From Eurosta solidaginis (Eukaryota; Arthropoda; Insecta; Diptera; Tephritidae), in contig NC_090322.1 in NCBI RefSeq assembly GCF_040869045.1, positions 174,668,672 to 174,732,671 of the forward strand: a stretch of 64,000 nt of DNA. Direction: 5' to 3'. The notes below the pieces were generated by a model, which was not told the origin of the DNA, ran no database searches, and saw nothing but the letters and a program-made list of their open reading frames with translations. This document shows positions 1 through 10,416 of this stretch, one piece after another. Both the position numbers and the translations under genes were made by a program. Numbering within the stretch: the stretch's first letter is position 1; each line of letters begins with the position of its first letter.

Positions 1-240
1 AAGGTATCGAATCCAATCCGGGTCCGTCTCCTGACCCCGGTCCTGAAAAATGGTTTTGCTGCATCTGCCGGAAAAGAATCTTTTTAGGACGGTCATACTC
101 TGTTCAGTGTGTCTCGTGTAAGGGATGGCTGCATCGGACAGGTTGTTCTGGGCTTGATCCCAAAAGCCGACGTGCACGTAACTTTTATAAATCTTTTGTG
201 GCTCCTTGCTGTTCACGCCCAAGGGGGTCCCGTAGTCTAC
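1..240 (+). mobile_element. Fragment of non-LTR retrotransposon (same family as 49597-61789)
   Basis: The open reading frame matches the N-terminal part of the non-LTR element further right. It has the 2A-like core GIESNPGP, followed by the first cysteine-rich finger (CCICRKR, then CVSCKGW, then the APCC ending). It enters from the left edge, so its true 5' end is outside the window. It stops abruptly at position 240, where the sequence switches to LTR DNA of the Gypsy element. It is closest to copy C (serine in GIESNPGP). Only finger 1 is present, with no endonuclease or reverse transcriptase, so this is a dead fragment. Confidence 0.85.
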
Positions 241-400
241 TCTCCGCTGCTCGTATACGTACATGGTACATATGTGTAGACGCAATTATTTTTCGTTTAT
301 GTAGATACATAATGATTGAATTATTGATGTGAATTCACGTCACTGCTTAGCATCGGCTTAGAGATAGCAGCACCCCTTAGTTTTGCTAATAATCGTAACA
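241..400 (-). repeat. Truncated 3' LTR of the Gypsy element
   Basis: These 160 bp are nearly identical to 5801-5960, with about three differences by eye. They start directly after a purine-rich tract on the - strand (GGTGGAGGGCAG, about 401-412). Only the first quarter of the LTR remains. The rest is replaced by non-LTR retrotransposon sequence at 1-240. Confidence 0.85.
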
Positions 401-411
401 CTGCCCTCCAC

Positions 412-1476
412 CTAAGTCTGATCGTCCCGATCAGACAAATCTCTCGATCTAAACGCTGCTAGCCTCTCCAAATGAACCACTTTCATTTTGGTTCGTGGTT
501 TGGTAATGGTTTGTATGCGGTACACTACATCGTTGATCCGTTTTACAACTTTGTATGGGCCTTCCCAGTTACACTGCAATTTCGGGGACAAACCTTTTTT
601 TCGTTGTGGGTTGTATAGCAGCACCAAATCTTCCGAATTAATTGCTTTATCGTACCTCGCTTTCATCTTGTCACTCATAATCTTTGCTCGTTGCCTTACC
701 AGATCGTGTATATCTCTCAGCTCTTCTTCCAAAACACCAGTGGATTTCTTGACATTCCTCTCCGCATCGGCATCTATCCCATACTTCAAATCAGCTGTCA
801 GTCGAAGGTCATTGCCAAAAATTACCTTTGCGGGAGTTTGGCCCGTTTTGTCATGTACTGCCGATCGGTAGGCCATCAAGAATAATGATATGTGTGTATC
901 CCAGTCCTTATGGTACTTGTCTACTACTTTCCTTAAATGCTCCTCCAATGTTCTATTGAAACGTTCCACCATACCATCGGACTGATGATGAAATGCAGTT
1001 GTCCGTGTTTTTCGAATGCCCAACTTCTTGCACATTTCTTGGAACACAGCTGATTCAAAATTCCTGCCTTGGTCAGAATGTAACTCCATTAGTACACCAT
1101 ACCTTGCAACCCATTCGTTTTTAACCACTTCTGCTACTGTTTCTGCTTCTTGGTTTGGGATTGGGTATACCTCTGGCCATTTACTGAAATAATCCATAAC
1201 CACCAGTACGTATTTGTTTCCGCGATTGCTAGTAGGAAATGGACCTGCGACATCCATGGCGATCCTTTCAAGTGGTGCACCTGAAATATACAGCTTCATC
1301 TGGCCATGACTTCGTGTTTTGGGCCCTTTCGCTCTGCTGCAAACCTCGCAGTTGGCAATCCACTCGGTGACCGACTGACGGCAACCAACCCAATAGAATC
1401 TCTGCTTAATTTTCTCGAGTGTCTTCGTGATTCCAAGATGACCTCCACTTGGACCATTGTGCAGCTCGCTGAGCAC
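412..1476 (-). pseudogene. pol: Gypsy pol, integrase domain, frame open for 354 codons
   Basis: The frame holds the H2C2 zinc module (GGHLGITKT, then CEVCSRAK). The D,D,E core follows, with DVAGPF, HSDQGRNFES and GMVERFNRTLEEHL supplying the catalytic acids. The C-terminal DNA-binding part ends only 12 nt from the 3' LTR. This is the best preserved part of the element. It is called a pseudogene because the polyprotein upstream is broken and this part has no separate expression signal. Confidence 0.92.
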
Positions 1477-1696
1477 GTCAGGAATCCTCTTTCTGGGAAC
1501 AACTATCAGTTTCTTCTTTCAATTCTAAACTGTTCCATTGTGCCCAATATGACTTCGCAATGGGACTCTCTGCTTGGTCTTTCGTTTCGTTCGAGCCCTT
1601 GAATAACATGTGACAGATCTGTATCTTCTAGCTGACACTTTCTTAGTTGTTCCTTGTCCCATTCATCCGTACACGTTATAGTCATTAGCCGGACAT

Positions 1697-2157
1697 CTAT
1701 AATGTCTTCTTTAGCCTCGGCCTTTGACAGTGCTTGCATTCCAAACTACATGGTCTTCGTGACATTGCATCGGCATTTCCATGGGTACTACCTTTTCGAT
1801 GCTCAATGGAAAAGTCATAGCTTTGTAGTCGCTCGATCCACCGTGCCAATTGTCCTTCCGGATTACGGAACTGCAGAAGCCATTTCAACGCTGCGTGATC
1901 TGTCCTGACACGGAATCGCTGGCCGTAGAGGTATTTGTGAAAATGTTTAATGCACTCTACCAATGCCAACAGCTCTCTCCGCGTAACTCTGGTTTTCCAA
2001 TCGAACGGCTGTAATATGCAGCTACCTTCTCCTGTCCATCGACCAGTTGTGATAAAACGCCTCCTATAGCATATCCGCTAGCATCTGTATCTAGAATAAA
2101 TGTTGCTCCTGGAATCGGATATGCTAACATTAGGGCAGTGCACAAACGCTCCTTCAA
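1697..2157 (-). pseudogene. pol: Gypsy pol, RNase H domain, frameshifted
   Basis: The first piece has the RNase H start FILDTDASGYAIGGVLSQ. The second, in another frame, has the typical tail RTDHAALKWLLQF and HRKGSTHGNADAMSR. Between them (about 1960-1985) several codons of the usual RREL-type connection are missing, and the frame changes. The linker to integrase continues to about 1506. Confidence 0.85.
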
Positions 2158-2160
2158 TGT

Positions 2161-2919
2161 TTAGAAAGCCACTTCTTGCTCCTTCTTCCATTCAAAAGCT
2201 TTGTTTTTTCTTGTAAGCTCATGGAGGCTATGGGCTACGCTGGAAAAATTTGGTACAAATCGGCGGTAATATGTGAACAGCCCAAGGAAACTTCTCAATT
2301 CATGTAGGTTCTGTGGTCTTGGCCAATCCTTTACAGCCTCTATTTTTTCGTTCGCAGTGCAGATGCCCTCTGTCGTTACCTTGTGACCCAAATAATTGAC
2401 TTCCTTTTTAAACAGCGCACACTTTTTGGGACTTAACTTCAGACCAGCGCCAGCTATTCTCTGGAAAACTTCCTCCAAGTTTTTAAGATGTTCATCAAAG
2501 TTCTTGCCCAATACGATGATGTCGTCCAGGTACACCAAGCATGTTTTCCAATGTAGTCCTTTCAGTACCTGGTCCATGAGTCTCTCAAAAGTAGCTGGTG
2601 CATTACAAAGTCCAAAAGGCATCACTGTAAATTGCCACAGACCATCACCGACACTGAAGACTGTTTTCTCTTTATCTTCCTCCTTCGCCTCAACTTGCCA
2701 ATAGCTGCTTTTCACGTCCAGTGTGGAAAGCCATTTCGTACCAGATAGCGAGTCCAGAGTGTCGTCAATTCTTGGCAATGGGTAGCTATCCTTTTTCGTA
2801 ACGTCATTCAACTTCCGGTAGTCCACGCAAAACCTCATTTTTCCATCCTTCTTCTTTACAAGTACTACCGGTGAGCTCCATGGACTAGCTGATGGTTCGA
2901 TGACTTCGCTGTCGCTCAT
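2161..2919 (-). pseudogene. pol: Gypsy pol, reverse transcriptase domain
   Basis: The 252-aa frame carries the Ty3/Gypsy RT blocks in order: SPWSSPVVLVKKKDG, FCVDYRKLN, DSYPLPRIDD, LSTLDVKSSYWQ, FTVMPFGLCNAP and the catalytic box VYLDDI, then YLGH and the RT-RNase H connection (FLGLFTYYRRFVPNFS). The aspartates of the active site (LDV and YLDD) are intact. The domain is separated from the protease part by a TAA just upstream, and from RNase H by a TAA at its end, where glutamine is expected. Confidence 0.92.
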
Positions 2920-2936
2920 TTATTGTATGATTTGAC

Positions 2937-3860
2937 TCACAACTTCCCGCTTCGCCAGTGAAACACTACGTGGAGCTTGACGGATCGGCCTCGCATCTGC
3001 GTGTCAATTTGATGTTTCACAACATTGGTGCGGCCTGGTTTGGAACCATCCTGGTCAAATATGTTCGCGTACTTTAGGAGCAGTTGTTTTGCCTTACTCT
3101 GATAGGCTTCCTCTAGCCCCTGCGTCCATGCCGTGATGTCATTTGAAAGATCAGTATTACTAGATGAAACGTGTTCCTGGAGCTGTTCACAGTTAATAAC
3201 TACTTCGGCCTCTTGGCATCTTCCCAAAATATCTCCTTTGGTCAGTTTGAGTGGTGACTTGAACTCATTGAGTACTCTTACCGGAATACGTCCATCTTGT
3301 TTTGTCATAGCCAGGGTTTTTCCTACAAGTATGTTCAGTGCTGATTTGTTTGCTGCTTCGACAACCCACAATTTGTTTGTCCCACAATCTCCATCAACCT
3401 TTGCCCAGATGACTGCTTCTGATTTTGGTGGTATTTGTTGACTCTCTTCCACCAGCACTCGATTACTGCTGTAGCCTCTCTCGTAGCCGAAATTAAGTGG
3501 CACATCCATGTTCTTATATCGCATCGTCTTGCTTTGCATATCGATCTTGATGCCTTGGTTGATTAAGAAGTTCACTCCAATTATGATTTCATCAACAATA
3601 CCTGCCACTATAAAATTGTGTAGTACCGTGACGTTCCCAATTGCTACTTCACATTCTACTTCTCCAATTACCTGGGTGTCCTCTCCCTAATCTTGCTCCA
3701 AGCAATGATCTTATCTTCTTGTTGACTAAATCTGATCGAATGATGGAATGGGATGCACCCGTATCTACAGTCAGTAAACGTTCCTTTCCATCCACATGTC
3801 CTCCGACAGTAAGATTGCTTGACCTTCTTCCAATTTGCGAGATAGAGATTATGGGGCATT
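2937..3860 (-). pseudogene. pol: Gypsy pol, protease part, frameshifted
   Basis: An aspartic-protease active-site motif (DTGAS) is encoded on the - strand at 3754-3765. The flap-to-C-terminal half continues as IIIGVNFLINQGIKID in the frame ending near 3608, and then runs into the linker before the reverse transcriptase. The DTG motif and the second half are in different frames, so an indel lies near 3685-3695. A second shift lies near 3000: past it the expected RT-proximal linker is found in another frame, followed by a TAA near 2921. The protease would have cut Gag and Pol, but the gene is broken. Confidence 0.8.
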
Positions 3861-3902
3861 CAATTGAGGGAGCCAGCTGTCGCCCCTTGCGGCTGACTCT
3901 CT

Positions 3903-5315
3903 TTAGTTTAACGATTGAGTGGACTTGGAGATTTGCTCATCTCCTTCAGCTCTGCTTTTACGACCACCCACATTGTTGGAACTGTTAGGGTTGGTGTTGC
4001 AATGTCGTGCAATATGACCTGGGTTGCCGCACTTGAAACATTTAATAACTCCGGCATTTTTCTGTTGTGATCCCTTCAGTGCTTCCAAAATTGTGTCTAC
4101 CCAATCTGGTCTTTCCACTTCCACACGATGCGCTTTATATGCTGGTTTACTCAATAGTGAAGCAGTTTCCTGAGTCAGTGCATGTGATACCGTCTCTGCA
4201 AATGTTGGCTTTGGGTTTGCGTATGTGGCTCGCTTCGTTTCGACGTCCCGTATGCCATTTATAAAGCTCTGAATTTTTACTCTTTCGGTGTATTCTACGG
4301 GTGCGTCGGCATTCGCCAAATGCGCAAGCCTTTCGACATCTGACGCAAACTCCTGCAAAGTCTCATTTGCTTTTTGGTAGCGGTTTTGCAACTCAATTTG
4401 GAATATCTGTTTTCTATGCTCGTTTCCATAACGTCGTTCTACAGCAGCCATCAATGCTTCATAACTGTTCCGTTCGTACTCTGGAATCGTCTGTAAGATT
4501 TCGGCAGCTGGTCCTTTCAATGCTACGAAGAGTGCAGCAACTTTATCTTCAGCATTCCAGTTGTTCACTGTTGCGGTCTTCTCAAATTGTAGCTTAAAGA
4601 CCTGGAAAGGAACAGAACCGTCAAAGGATGGTGTTTTTACCTTTGGATTACTCGCTGAAACTGCTGGACGATTTAGTTGTAACTGCTCGATACGTCCTCT
4701 CAAAGCATCCACCTCGGCCTCGATTTTATCCTGTCGACCACTGAAGCCTTCATGACACTGGGTTAGTTTTTCTTCCATATGCGCTTCCAGTTTAGATGAT
4801 ATACGGACTTCCTGCTCTTCTAGTTGTGTGGAGATCTGAGATGATATATGTGCTGAAATTTGTGCCGACATTTCTGAAATACGCGTTTCTTGTGCTTCAA
4901 TCTTTGATGTTATACGTGTCTCTTGGGATTCCATCTGAGATGTAATCTGTGTCGACATTTCTGACATACGCGTTTCTTGTGCTTCAATCTTCGATGTTAT
5001 GCGTGTCTCCTACGATTCTAATTGTGATGACATGTCGGACATTTGTGCCGATATTGCAGCCAATATCATGTTCAAGTCTGTGTTCGCCATTGTCTGCGGT
5101 GTTTCATTTTTCTCCTTCAATTTTGTTGTCTCATCGCCATCAAGATGAAAGACATACTCTTCCACGACAATTCCTTCTAATTCCATTGCCTCTCGTAGCC
5201 GTGCCTGAAGTTCGAGTTTAACGCCGCTTGTATTCAATCCACGGCTCTCCAACTCCTTTAGTTGCTGGATATTCAATTCACTGAACTTTGCCATGTCCTT
5301 GTTGTCCTCTGGCAT
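3903..5315 (-). pseudogene. gag: Gypsy gag with N-terminal SAP-like domain, one nonsense codon
   Basis: The frame begins MPEDNKDMAKFSELN. Residues about 11-45 look like a SAP DNA/RNA-binding helix-extended loop-helix (core LKELESRGLNTSG). Next comes a low-complexity coiled segment with repeats of the type ETRISEMSAQI, encoded by an 87-bp DNA repeat (units starting at 4870 and 4957). The Gag core follows, with a zinc knuckle CFKCGNPGHIARHC near 4000-4041. A TAG at 5010-5012 interrupts the frame inside the repeat, where the repeat pattern predicts glutamine, so one C-to-T change explains it. The upstream 101-aa and downstream 354-aa frames are in the same phase. Gag would package the RNA of the element. 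SAP-Gag is seen; its role is inferred. Confidence 0.85.
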
Positions 5316-5328
5316 TTATTCAACAATT

Positions 5329-5343
5329 CCTCTTCTGACACCA
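5329..5343 (-). other. Primer binding site of the Gypsy element
   Basis: TGGTGTCAGAAGAGG begins 2 nt inside the 5' LTR on the - strand. Its TGG start pairs with a tRNA CCA end, and the rest resembles the 3' end of insect tRNA-Leu. The tRNA identity is recalled, not tested. Confidence 0.6.
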
Positions 5344-5345
5344 AT

Positions 5346-5960
5346 TGTAACGAATTTACTTGCAAATCCTCTTATTTGCAACCCTCTGCTAAGTTCGAAT
5401 CACTAAACTATTGAATAAATAACTCCAATATGTAATAATGCAAAATGGCCTTTATTAAAGTACTTCACAATAACACTCAAACTGTGCAACGAATAGCTTG
5501 CTTAATAACCAAACTGATTGATAGCTCAAATCAAACTATTATTCAAAATAATACTGCTCTTGCTCACTAGATAGCGCCTTAATCGAAATCTCAAATGAAA
5601 CTGAATTCCAGCGCCTCTACAATTGCCGCCTTTTATACTCTTTGATTTCAACGTTCGCATCTTCTAGGCGCTTCCAGAATCTACTAGTCCAGCAGCTCTC
5701 AAACTTCTCAGCTGTAACTACAATTGCACGATTTTATAGTTTTTTCTCATTGCATTCTTTCAGGAGTATCTCAGATATATGCATGTGTTTGTGCATTGAC
5801 TCTCCGCTGCTCGTATACGTACATGGTACATATGTGTAGACGCAATTATTTTTCGTTTATGTAGATACATAATGATTGATTTATTGATGTGAATTCACGT
5901 CACTGCTTAGCATCGGCTTAGAGATATCAGCACCCTTTAGTTTTGCTAATAATCGTAACA
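5346..5960 (-). repeat. 5' LTR of the Gypsy element
   Basis: The LTR is 615 bp. On the - strand it starts TGTTACG and ends CGTTACA, the TG...CA termini expected of an LTR. Its end segment, with the phrases GCATTATTG, GGAGTTATTTATTCAA and a gene-proximal TTCGTTACA, recurs in the solo LTRs at 8909, 10417, 18195 and 32560. Confidence 0.88.
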
Positions 5961-6103
5961 ATATTTAGCACTTGAACAGCAGAACCACGTCTAGGAATTC
6001 AGCCCTATCGGCCAGATTACGGCGCACTCCATTTAGTTCCAGTAGGGTTAACGGAGGTATTTTGTACCGCCTGGCTTCTCTTCAGTTGTCGAATATGGCA
6101 GCA
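5961..6103. other. Unassigned spacer
   Basis: This stretch lies between the Gypsy right LTR end and the transposase remnant. It begins with ATAT, the likely target duplication of the Gypsy insertion. Nothing else was recognised. Confidence 0.5.
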
Positions 6104-6771
6104 TTACTTCTTCTGAAATATTTTTGTAGCCGTAGCGGTCCATAATTCCATTAATTTTATGTAATGGTCCAACTGCGTTTGCAGAAAAGTAGCCCACACC
6201 AATATATTGCCTCCACCATGCTTAACTGTTTTCTTGCAATAACGAGGATCATACCGTTTATTCACTGGTCTTCTCACATAAGGTATTCCATCACTGTCTA
6301 TCAGGTTAAATATTGACTCATCGCTGAAAAGGACTGTTTTCCATTTGCTGATCGGCCAATTTAGATGCTCCTTGGCAAATTTCAAACGCTTCGCCTTGTT
6401 CTTCATCGAAATCATAGGTGTGTGTGCAGGACGGCAACCTCGCAGTGAAGCTTTCAAAAGGCGTCTACGCACGCTTCTCGTGGATATTTGCAAATCTAAG
6501 TCTTTTATTATTTGTCTTGGGACAATTTCAGGATTCTTTTTTGCCAGTTGTACTATCAAGTTGTCTGTCCTTTGGCTGGTTTTGCGTATGCGCCCCCTCG
6601 GTGAATAACAGCAACCTCTTTTCTTGTAACAAACCTTTTTATTATTCGCGAAATGGTACTTTTGTGTATGCTTCCTTTTGCAGCAATGTCTTTCTGTGCC
6701 ATTCCTGTTTGAAAATCTGCAATAATTCTCGTCCGAAGTTCAATTCCAAATTTGTCTCTTGCCATTATCAA
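6104..6771 (-). pseudogene. Tc1-like transposase, frameshifted and 3'-truncated
   Basis: The first piece (6556-6771) starts MARDKFGIELRTRIIADF and holds the first helix-turn-helix of Tc1 transposases (KDIAAKGSIHKSTISRII). The second piece (6104-6559), in another frame, has the second DNA-binding domain (ISTRSVRRRLLKA), the first catalytic aspartate in VLFSDESIF, and GGGNILVWATF. The second aspartate and the final acidic residue of the DDE triad are absent because the sequence ends there. No convincing TA-flanked inverted repeats were identified. The gene is inactive. Confidence 0.88.
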
Positions 6772-6940
6772 GACCGCGAAACTCTATTTAAATAAACACA
6801 ATTATTTATTTGCAGGAACTATTGATATTATATTATAGGCAGTATACAAGTGATTTTGAGTGACAGTTAAACCAAAGGCAACGAATAAAATACCGTTACA
6901 GTAGTGTTACTCAAACTATTTTGAAGAGTTGCATTTGTTT

Positions 6941-7008
6941 TGTCCATGCTCCTTTAGGGTTGATAGAATCCCATTGTCCATGCTCCTTTAGGGTTGATAT
7001 AATCCCAT
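6941..7008. repeat. 34-bp tandem duplication
   Basis: TGTCCATGCTCCTTTAGGG begins at 6941 and again at 6975, each copy followed by nearly the same TTGATAxAATCCCAT. It lies immediately before an INE-type repeat, so it may mark an insertion boundary. Confidence 0.85.
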
Positions 7009-7011
7009 TTT

Positions 7012-7890
7012 TATACTCAGCGTGCTTTGCACACAGAGTATATTAACTTTGATTAGATAACGGTTGGTTGTACAGGTATAAAGGAATCGGGATAGATATA
7101 GACTTCCATATATAAAAATCATCAGTATCGAAAAAAAATTTGATTGAGCCATGTCCAAATTTAAAAAAAGGGCGGGCACCGCCCCTTTTATGACTAAGCA
7201 ATTTTCTACGTTTCGGGAGCCATAACTCGAAGAAAAATTCACGGATCGTAATAAAATTGGGTATCCACGTTTTCCCTATAGCAGGAAATCTTTTTAGGAA
7301 AAAATGGACGAGATTGGTTAAAGACCACGCCCACTTTTATATAAAAGATTTTTAAAAGGGTCATAGACGAAAATAATAAGCTATATCTTGGCGAAAAAGA
7401 GCCTTGTGTCAATAGAATTTTACTTTCTAAATTGAATTATAACATTAAATTGGAAAACACTACAATTTTGAAAATGGGTGTGGCACCGCCCCTTTTATGA
7501 CTAAGCAATGTTCTATGTTTCGGGAGCCATAACTTGGAGAAAAATTAATCGTAATGAAATTGTGTACACAAATTTTCCTTATAGAAGAAAATTTGTCTAG
7601 TAAAAATGGACGGGATCGGTTAAAAACCACGGCAAATTAGGTACAAAACAAATTTAAAAGGGTCGTAGACTAGAATAATAAGCTATAACTTAGCAAGAAA
7701 TAGTTTTGAATCAATGATATTTCACTTATTAAGTTTTACTGTAAGAGGAAATGGGGAGAAATTTTTTTAAACGGGCGGTGCCACGTGTTATTTAGAAAAG
7801 TAATTTATCTGAAATGAAATGTACAATTGAAGCTCACGCTGAGTATATAATGTTCGGTGACACCCGAACTTAGACACCTTTACTTGTTAT
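7012..7890 (+). mobile_element. INE-1/mini-me-like interspersed repeat, copy 1
   Basis: It begins TATACTCAGCGTGCTTTGC and ends with TTCGGTGACACCCGAACTTAG, the same ends as the copy at 46787-47860. It contains the conserved core ATTGAGCCATGTCC, but the GTCY-type microsatellite that follows it in the 46.8-kb copy is missing. Blocks of the type GGGCGGGCACCGCCCC and CGGGAGCCATAACTCGAAG recur in all copies. No protein is encoded. Assignment to the dipteran INE-1/mini-me (Helitron-related, non-autonomous) group rests on this core plus microsatellite layout in the sister copies. Confidence 0.65.
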
Positions 7891-8115
7891 ATCTATCTTC
7901 CTCAAGGGAACAACTACTTTTCGTTTGAAAACGTAAAATAAAAATGTACATTCGAAACTAATATAATTTCCCATTAAACATTCTGAAAATTTTAATGATA
8001 AAATATGTACACATTTTTGTAAATACCATGTTAGCTGCATATGATTTCGCCACCACTGTATGTAGGTGTGTGTATGCGATGAATATCTTTAATTTATGAA
8101 TACTTTATTTTCTAG

Positions 8116-8463
8116 ATTGCTTTGTTAATTCCCATGGCAGATGAATTCCAAACCGAAGATTTTTGTACTACACTCTTTGATGAGTTTCTATTTGCTGGCT
8201 TAACACGTGATAATGTTATACGTCATATGCTTAAGCTTTTGTGGTATGTTCACAGTAAATTACCAACAGGTAGATTGGCTACACTCACCAAGGCTATACA
8301 ACCAACAGCGGGCCACAATGAGACAGTACATAAATTATATGAGTCACTACAAGATCGTATAGGCGCAACCATACATGAAGGTCCAATGCCAGAGCAGCAG
8401 GAAGTCGATTTTGACTCACCGCTTAAGAGTGTGCCCACTCCAGGACCAGCATATATGCAATAG
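8116..8463 (+). CDS. NELF-B: Negative elongation factor B (NELF-B), last coding exon
   Basis: The exon opens after a splice acceptor (TATTTTCTAG at 8106-8115), phase 0, and encodes 115 residues to a TAG. The sequence MADEFQTEDFCTTLFDEF, the following basic helix and the KLYESLQDRI segment match the C-terminus of NELF-B/COBRA1 proteins (human: LLADEFALEDFCSSLFDGF as I recall it). NELF-B is a helical-repeat subunit of the NELF complex, which holds RNA polymerase II in promoter-proximal pausing in the nucleus. AATAAA lies about 25 nt after the stop. No upstream exon was found in 1-8115, so the preceding intron is longer than 8 kb and filled with transposons. A retrocopied fragment is unlikely because the acceptor is intact. 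Confidence 0.92.
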   Translation: MALLIPMADEFQTEDFCTTLFDEFLFAGLTRDNVIRHMLKLLWYVHSKLPTGRLATLTKAIQPTAGHNETVHKLYESLQDRIGATIHEGPMPEQQEVDFDSPLKSVPTPGPAYMQ

Positions 8464-8481
8464 ACATAATTTTTAATCAAA

Positions 8482-8492
8482 ACTCAATAAAA
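8482..8492 (+). terminator. Poly(A) signal of NELF-B
   Basis: AATAAA occurs about 25 nt downstream of the NELF-B stop codon, in a normal position for cleavage and polyadenylation. Confidence 0.6.
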
Positions 8493-8908
8493 ATGACGCT
8501 GATCAATAACGACGGCGGGCGTTGTTTCCTTATTTTTTGGATATAACTGTTATTTCCTTTTTAAAGGGGAAATAAAGACAAAAAAAAAATAGCATCCTCG
8601 GGCCTTATTTCTTTTCTAAAGGAGAATAATGCCCGCGGACGTTATTTCCGCTTTTTATGACAATACTCCTACTGGCTCTGTTAACAATTATAACTTACTT
8701 TAACGCTTTCAGTAAAATGGGAACTTAAAATAAATCATGATGACATGAATATCGTCCTTGCCTTTGCAAAACCATCTATCGACCAACTGCAAAACCATCT
8801 ATCTGACGGCATTTGAATTTTACAGGAGAGCAGAAACATTTATCTTACACTAATTTTCCTTTGGGAATTTTTTCATGATAGATTAAAGTTATATTTTTTT
8901 CTAAATCT
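8493..8908. other. Intergenic, no gene seen
   Basis: This is AT-rich sequence between the NELF-B 3' end and a solo LTR. A motif of the kind ATTATTTC with CGGGCGTTATTTC recurs loosely three times and has a distant echo near 24570-24620. No reading frame of note. Confidence 0.4.
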
Positions 8909-9408
8909 TGTGATGAATATTCACATCACTAAGTGATACTAGCATCCCTAATCCGATGCTAAGCAGCTATGTACGTAAGCAAATCAATCATCATTTATAC
9001 ATGAACATACAAGGCAACAGAGAGATACTCACCATCAGCCGAAGTAGTAATCACATATACACACGCATATGGCTATGCGAGTGACTATAAACTACAAATA
9101 TACATGTGATACATGTGCATATATGGCTGGTAACCAAGCATGAAGTTCGCGAAGTTACTAGACCTTAGGAGAAAGAGATAAACGAGGAAACCGGGAGTAT
9201 AAAAACAACGCAAGCTGAGGCATGACTAAGCAGTTTGATTTAAACAGGCAATTAGTTGTGAAGTAAGAGTTATTGTGAAGTACTCTCAAAGTAGTCTAAT
9301 AAAGACCATTTTGCATTATTGAATATTGGAGTTATTTATTCAACAGTTTAGCGATTCGAACGTTAGCAGAAGGTTTGGAATAAGCGGAGATCCCCTAAAT
9401 TCGTTACA
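8909..9408 (+). repeat. Solo LTR, Gypsy LTR family
   Basis: The LTR is 500 bp, beginning TGTGATGAATATTCACATCAC and ending TTCGTTACA. The last 180 bp share long phrases with the 5' LTR at 5346-5960 (for example TTTTGCATTATTGAATATTG). The 4 bp to the right are ATAT and the 4 bp to the left are ATCT, so the duplication is imperfect by one base. No internal region is left, consistent with LTR-LTR recombination. Confidence 0.82.
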
Positions 9409-10416
9409 ATATATTACAACATTCAGATCATATAAACTTAAAAATACTTCTGTTTTTTCCCCGTTATGCGCTTTATAAATGCAATTTTGAAGCTCAAATT
9501 CAATTTAACTGTTTGAAAGTCATGATTTTTTTTGGATGGAGCTGGATGCACTGAGCTTAGGGCTATGAAATCTTAAGTTTGTCACATGGTGGTTTTGCAA
9601 TTTGTCGATATTCAGATGGTCTCATCCCGTTGACGTGTTCCCTTATTGCGACAAGTTCGGCATGCATATTTTAGAGGGTTGTCTATCAAACCTATATACG
9701 TTTAGAAATATAATAACTATGTATTTAAGCCGGAATATTTAACACAAAAAGATTAACGTAACTTCGTATTCCCCAAAAGAATATGGGAAACATTTTGCAG
9801 AAAACTCATTTTTATGAGGAATTTTCTGCTAAAAATTAAACAGACAAAATTTATTATTGTAATACAAGTAAATATTGGCAAATAGAGCTGTTGAAAAAGT
9901 GGGGTTATGTTGTTGACATCACCTTTACTATTGCATTATGAAATAAATTAAAGAATGATTCTCTAAAACATAGAACATTTGACGTAAAACTATTCAGCAG
10001 AAATTTTTTTGAGGAGTATTGCCAGAACTGTTTCAGAAAAAAGGCGAGGTGGACAAATAACTGAGCTCTTTTTACACCATAACATTTTTGAATTCAAGTG
10101 TGCCGCGACATTGGCGAGCGGGATGAGAAGAGAGCGGAACAGTACAACAGCATCCGTACCGTCAAGTTGTTTTATTTTTTCTTGTTATATCTTCCTCTCT
10201 ACTTGTATGGCATTTTTTGTTTCACACTTGCTTTCAAGAAAAATTCATAAAAGTAAACGCGAATAAAAAGCACAAAAGAGAACGAAAACAAAGTTGAATT
10301 CAAGAATTGTGTAGTGTAAAACGGGCCCAAATAAAACATTTTAGGGCTGAAAAAAGCTAAAAAAGTTTAAGACAACTTTTCAACTTGATCATTTATTCAT
10401 AAAATACATATCGTAT
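9409..10416. other. Intergenic, no gene seen
   Basis: AT-rich sequence without a recognisable gene or element. An 85-codon frame at 10009-10266 has no family resemblance and no codon pattern I would trust. Confidence 0.4.

Larger units (their letters stand above)
241..5960 (-). mobile_element. Ty3/Gypsy-type LTR retrotransposon, decayed, truncated in its 3' LTR
   Basis: The element reads on the - strand. It has a full 5' LTR at 5346-5960, a primer binding site at 5329-5343, gag at 3903-5315, then pol in the order protease, reverse transcriptase, RNase H, integrase down to 412. A purine-rich tract follows, and then the first 160 nt of the 3' LTR (400 down to 241). The order RT-RNase H-integrase is diagnostic of Ty3/Gypsy. 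No envelope frame is seen between integrase and the LTR. Several nonsense codons and frameshifts make it inactive. The 4 bp beyond the right LTR end are ATAT. The left end is lost at the junction at 240/241. Confidence 0.9.

Noticed and set aside
10009..10266. 85-codon frame in intergenic sequence
   Set aside because: No recognisable domain, no splice or poly(A) context, and composition like its surroundings.
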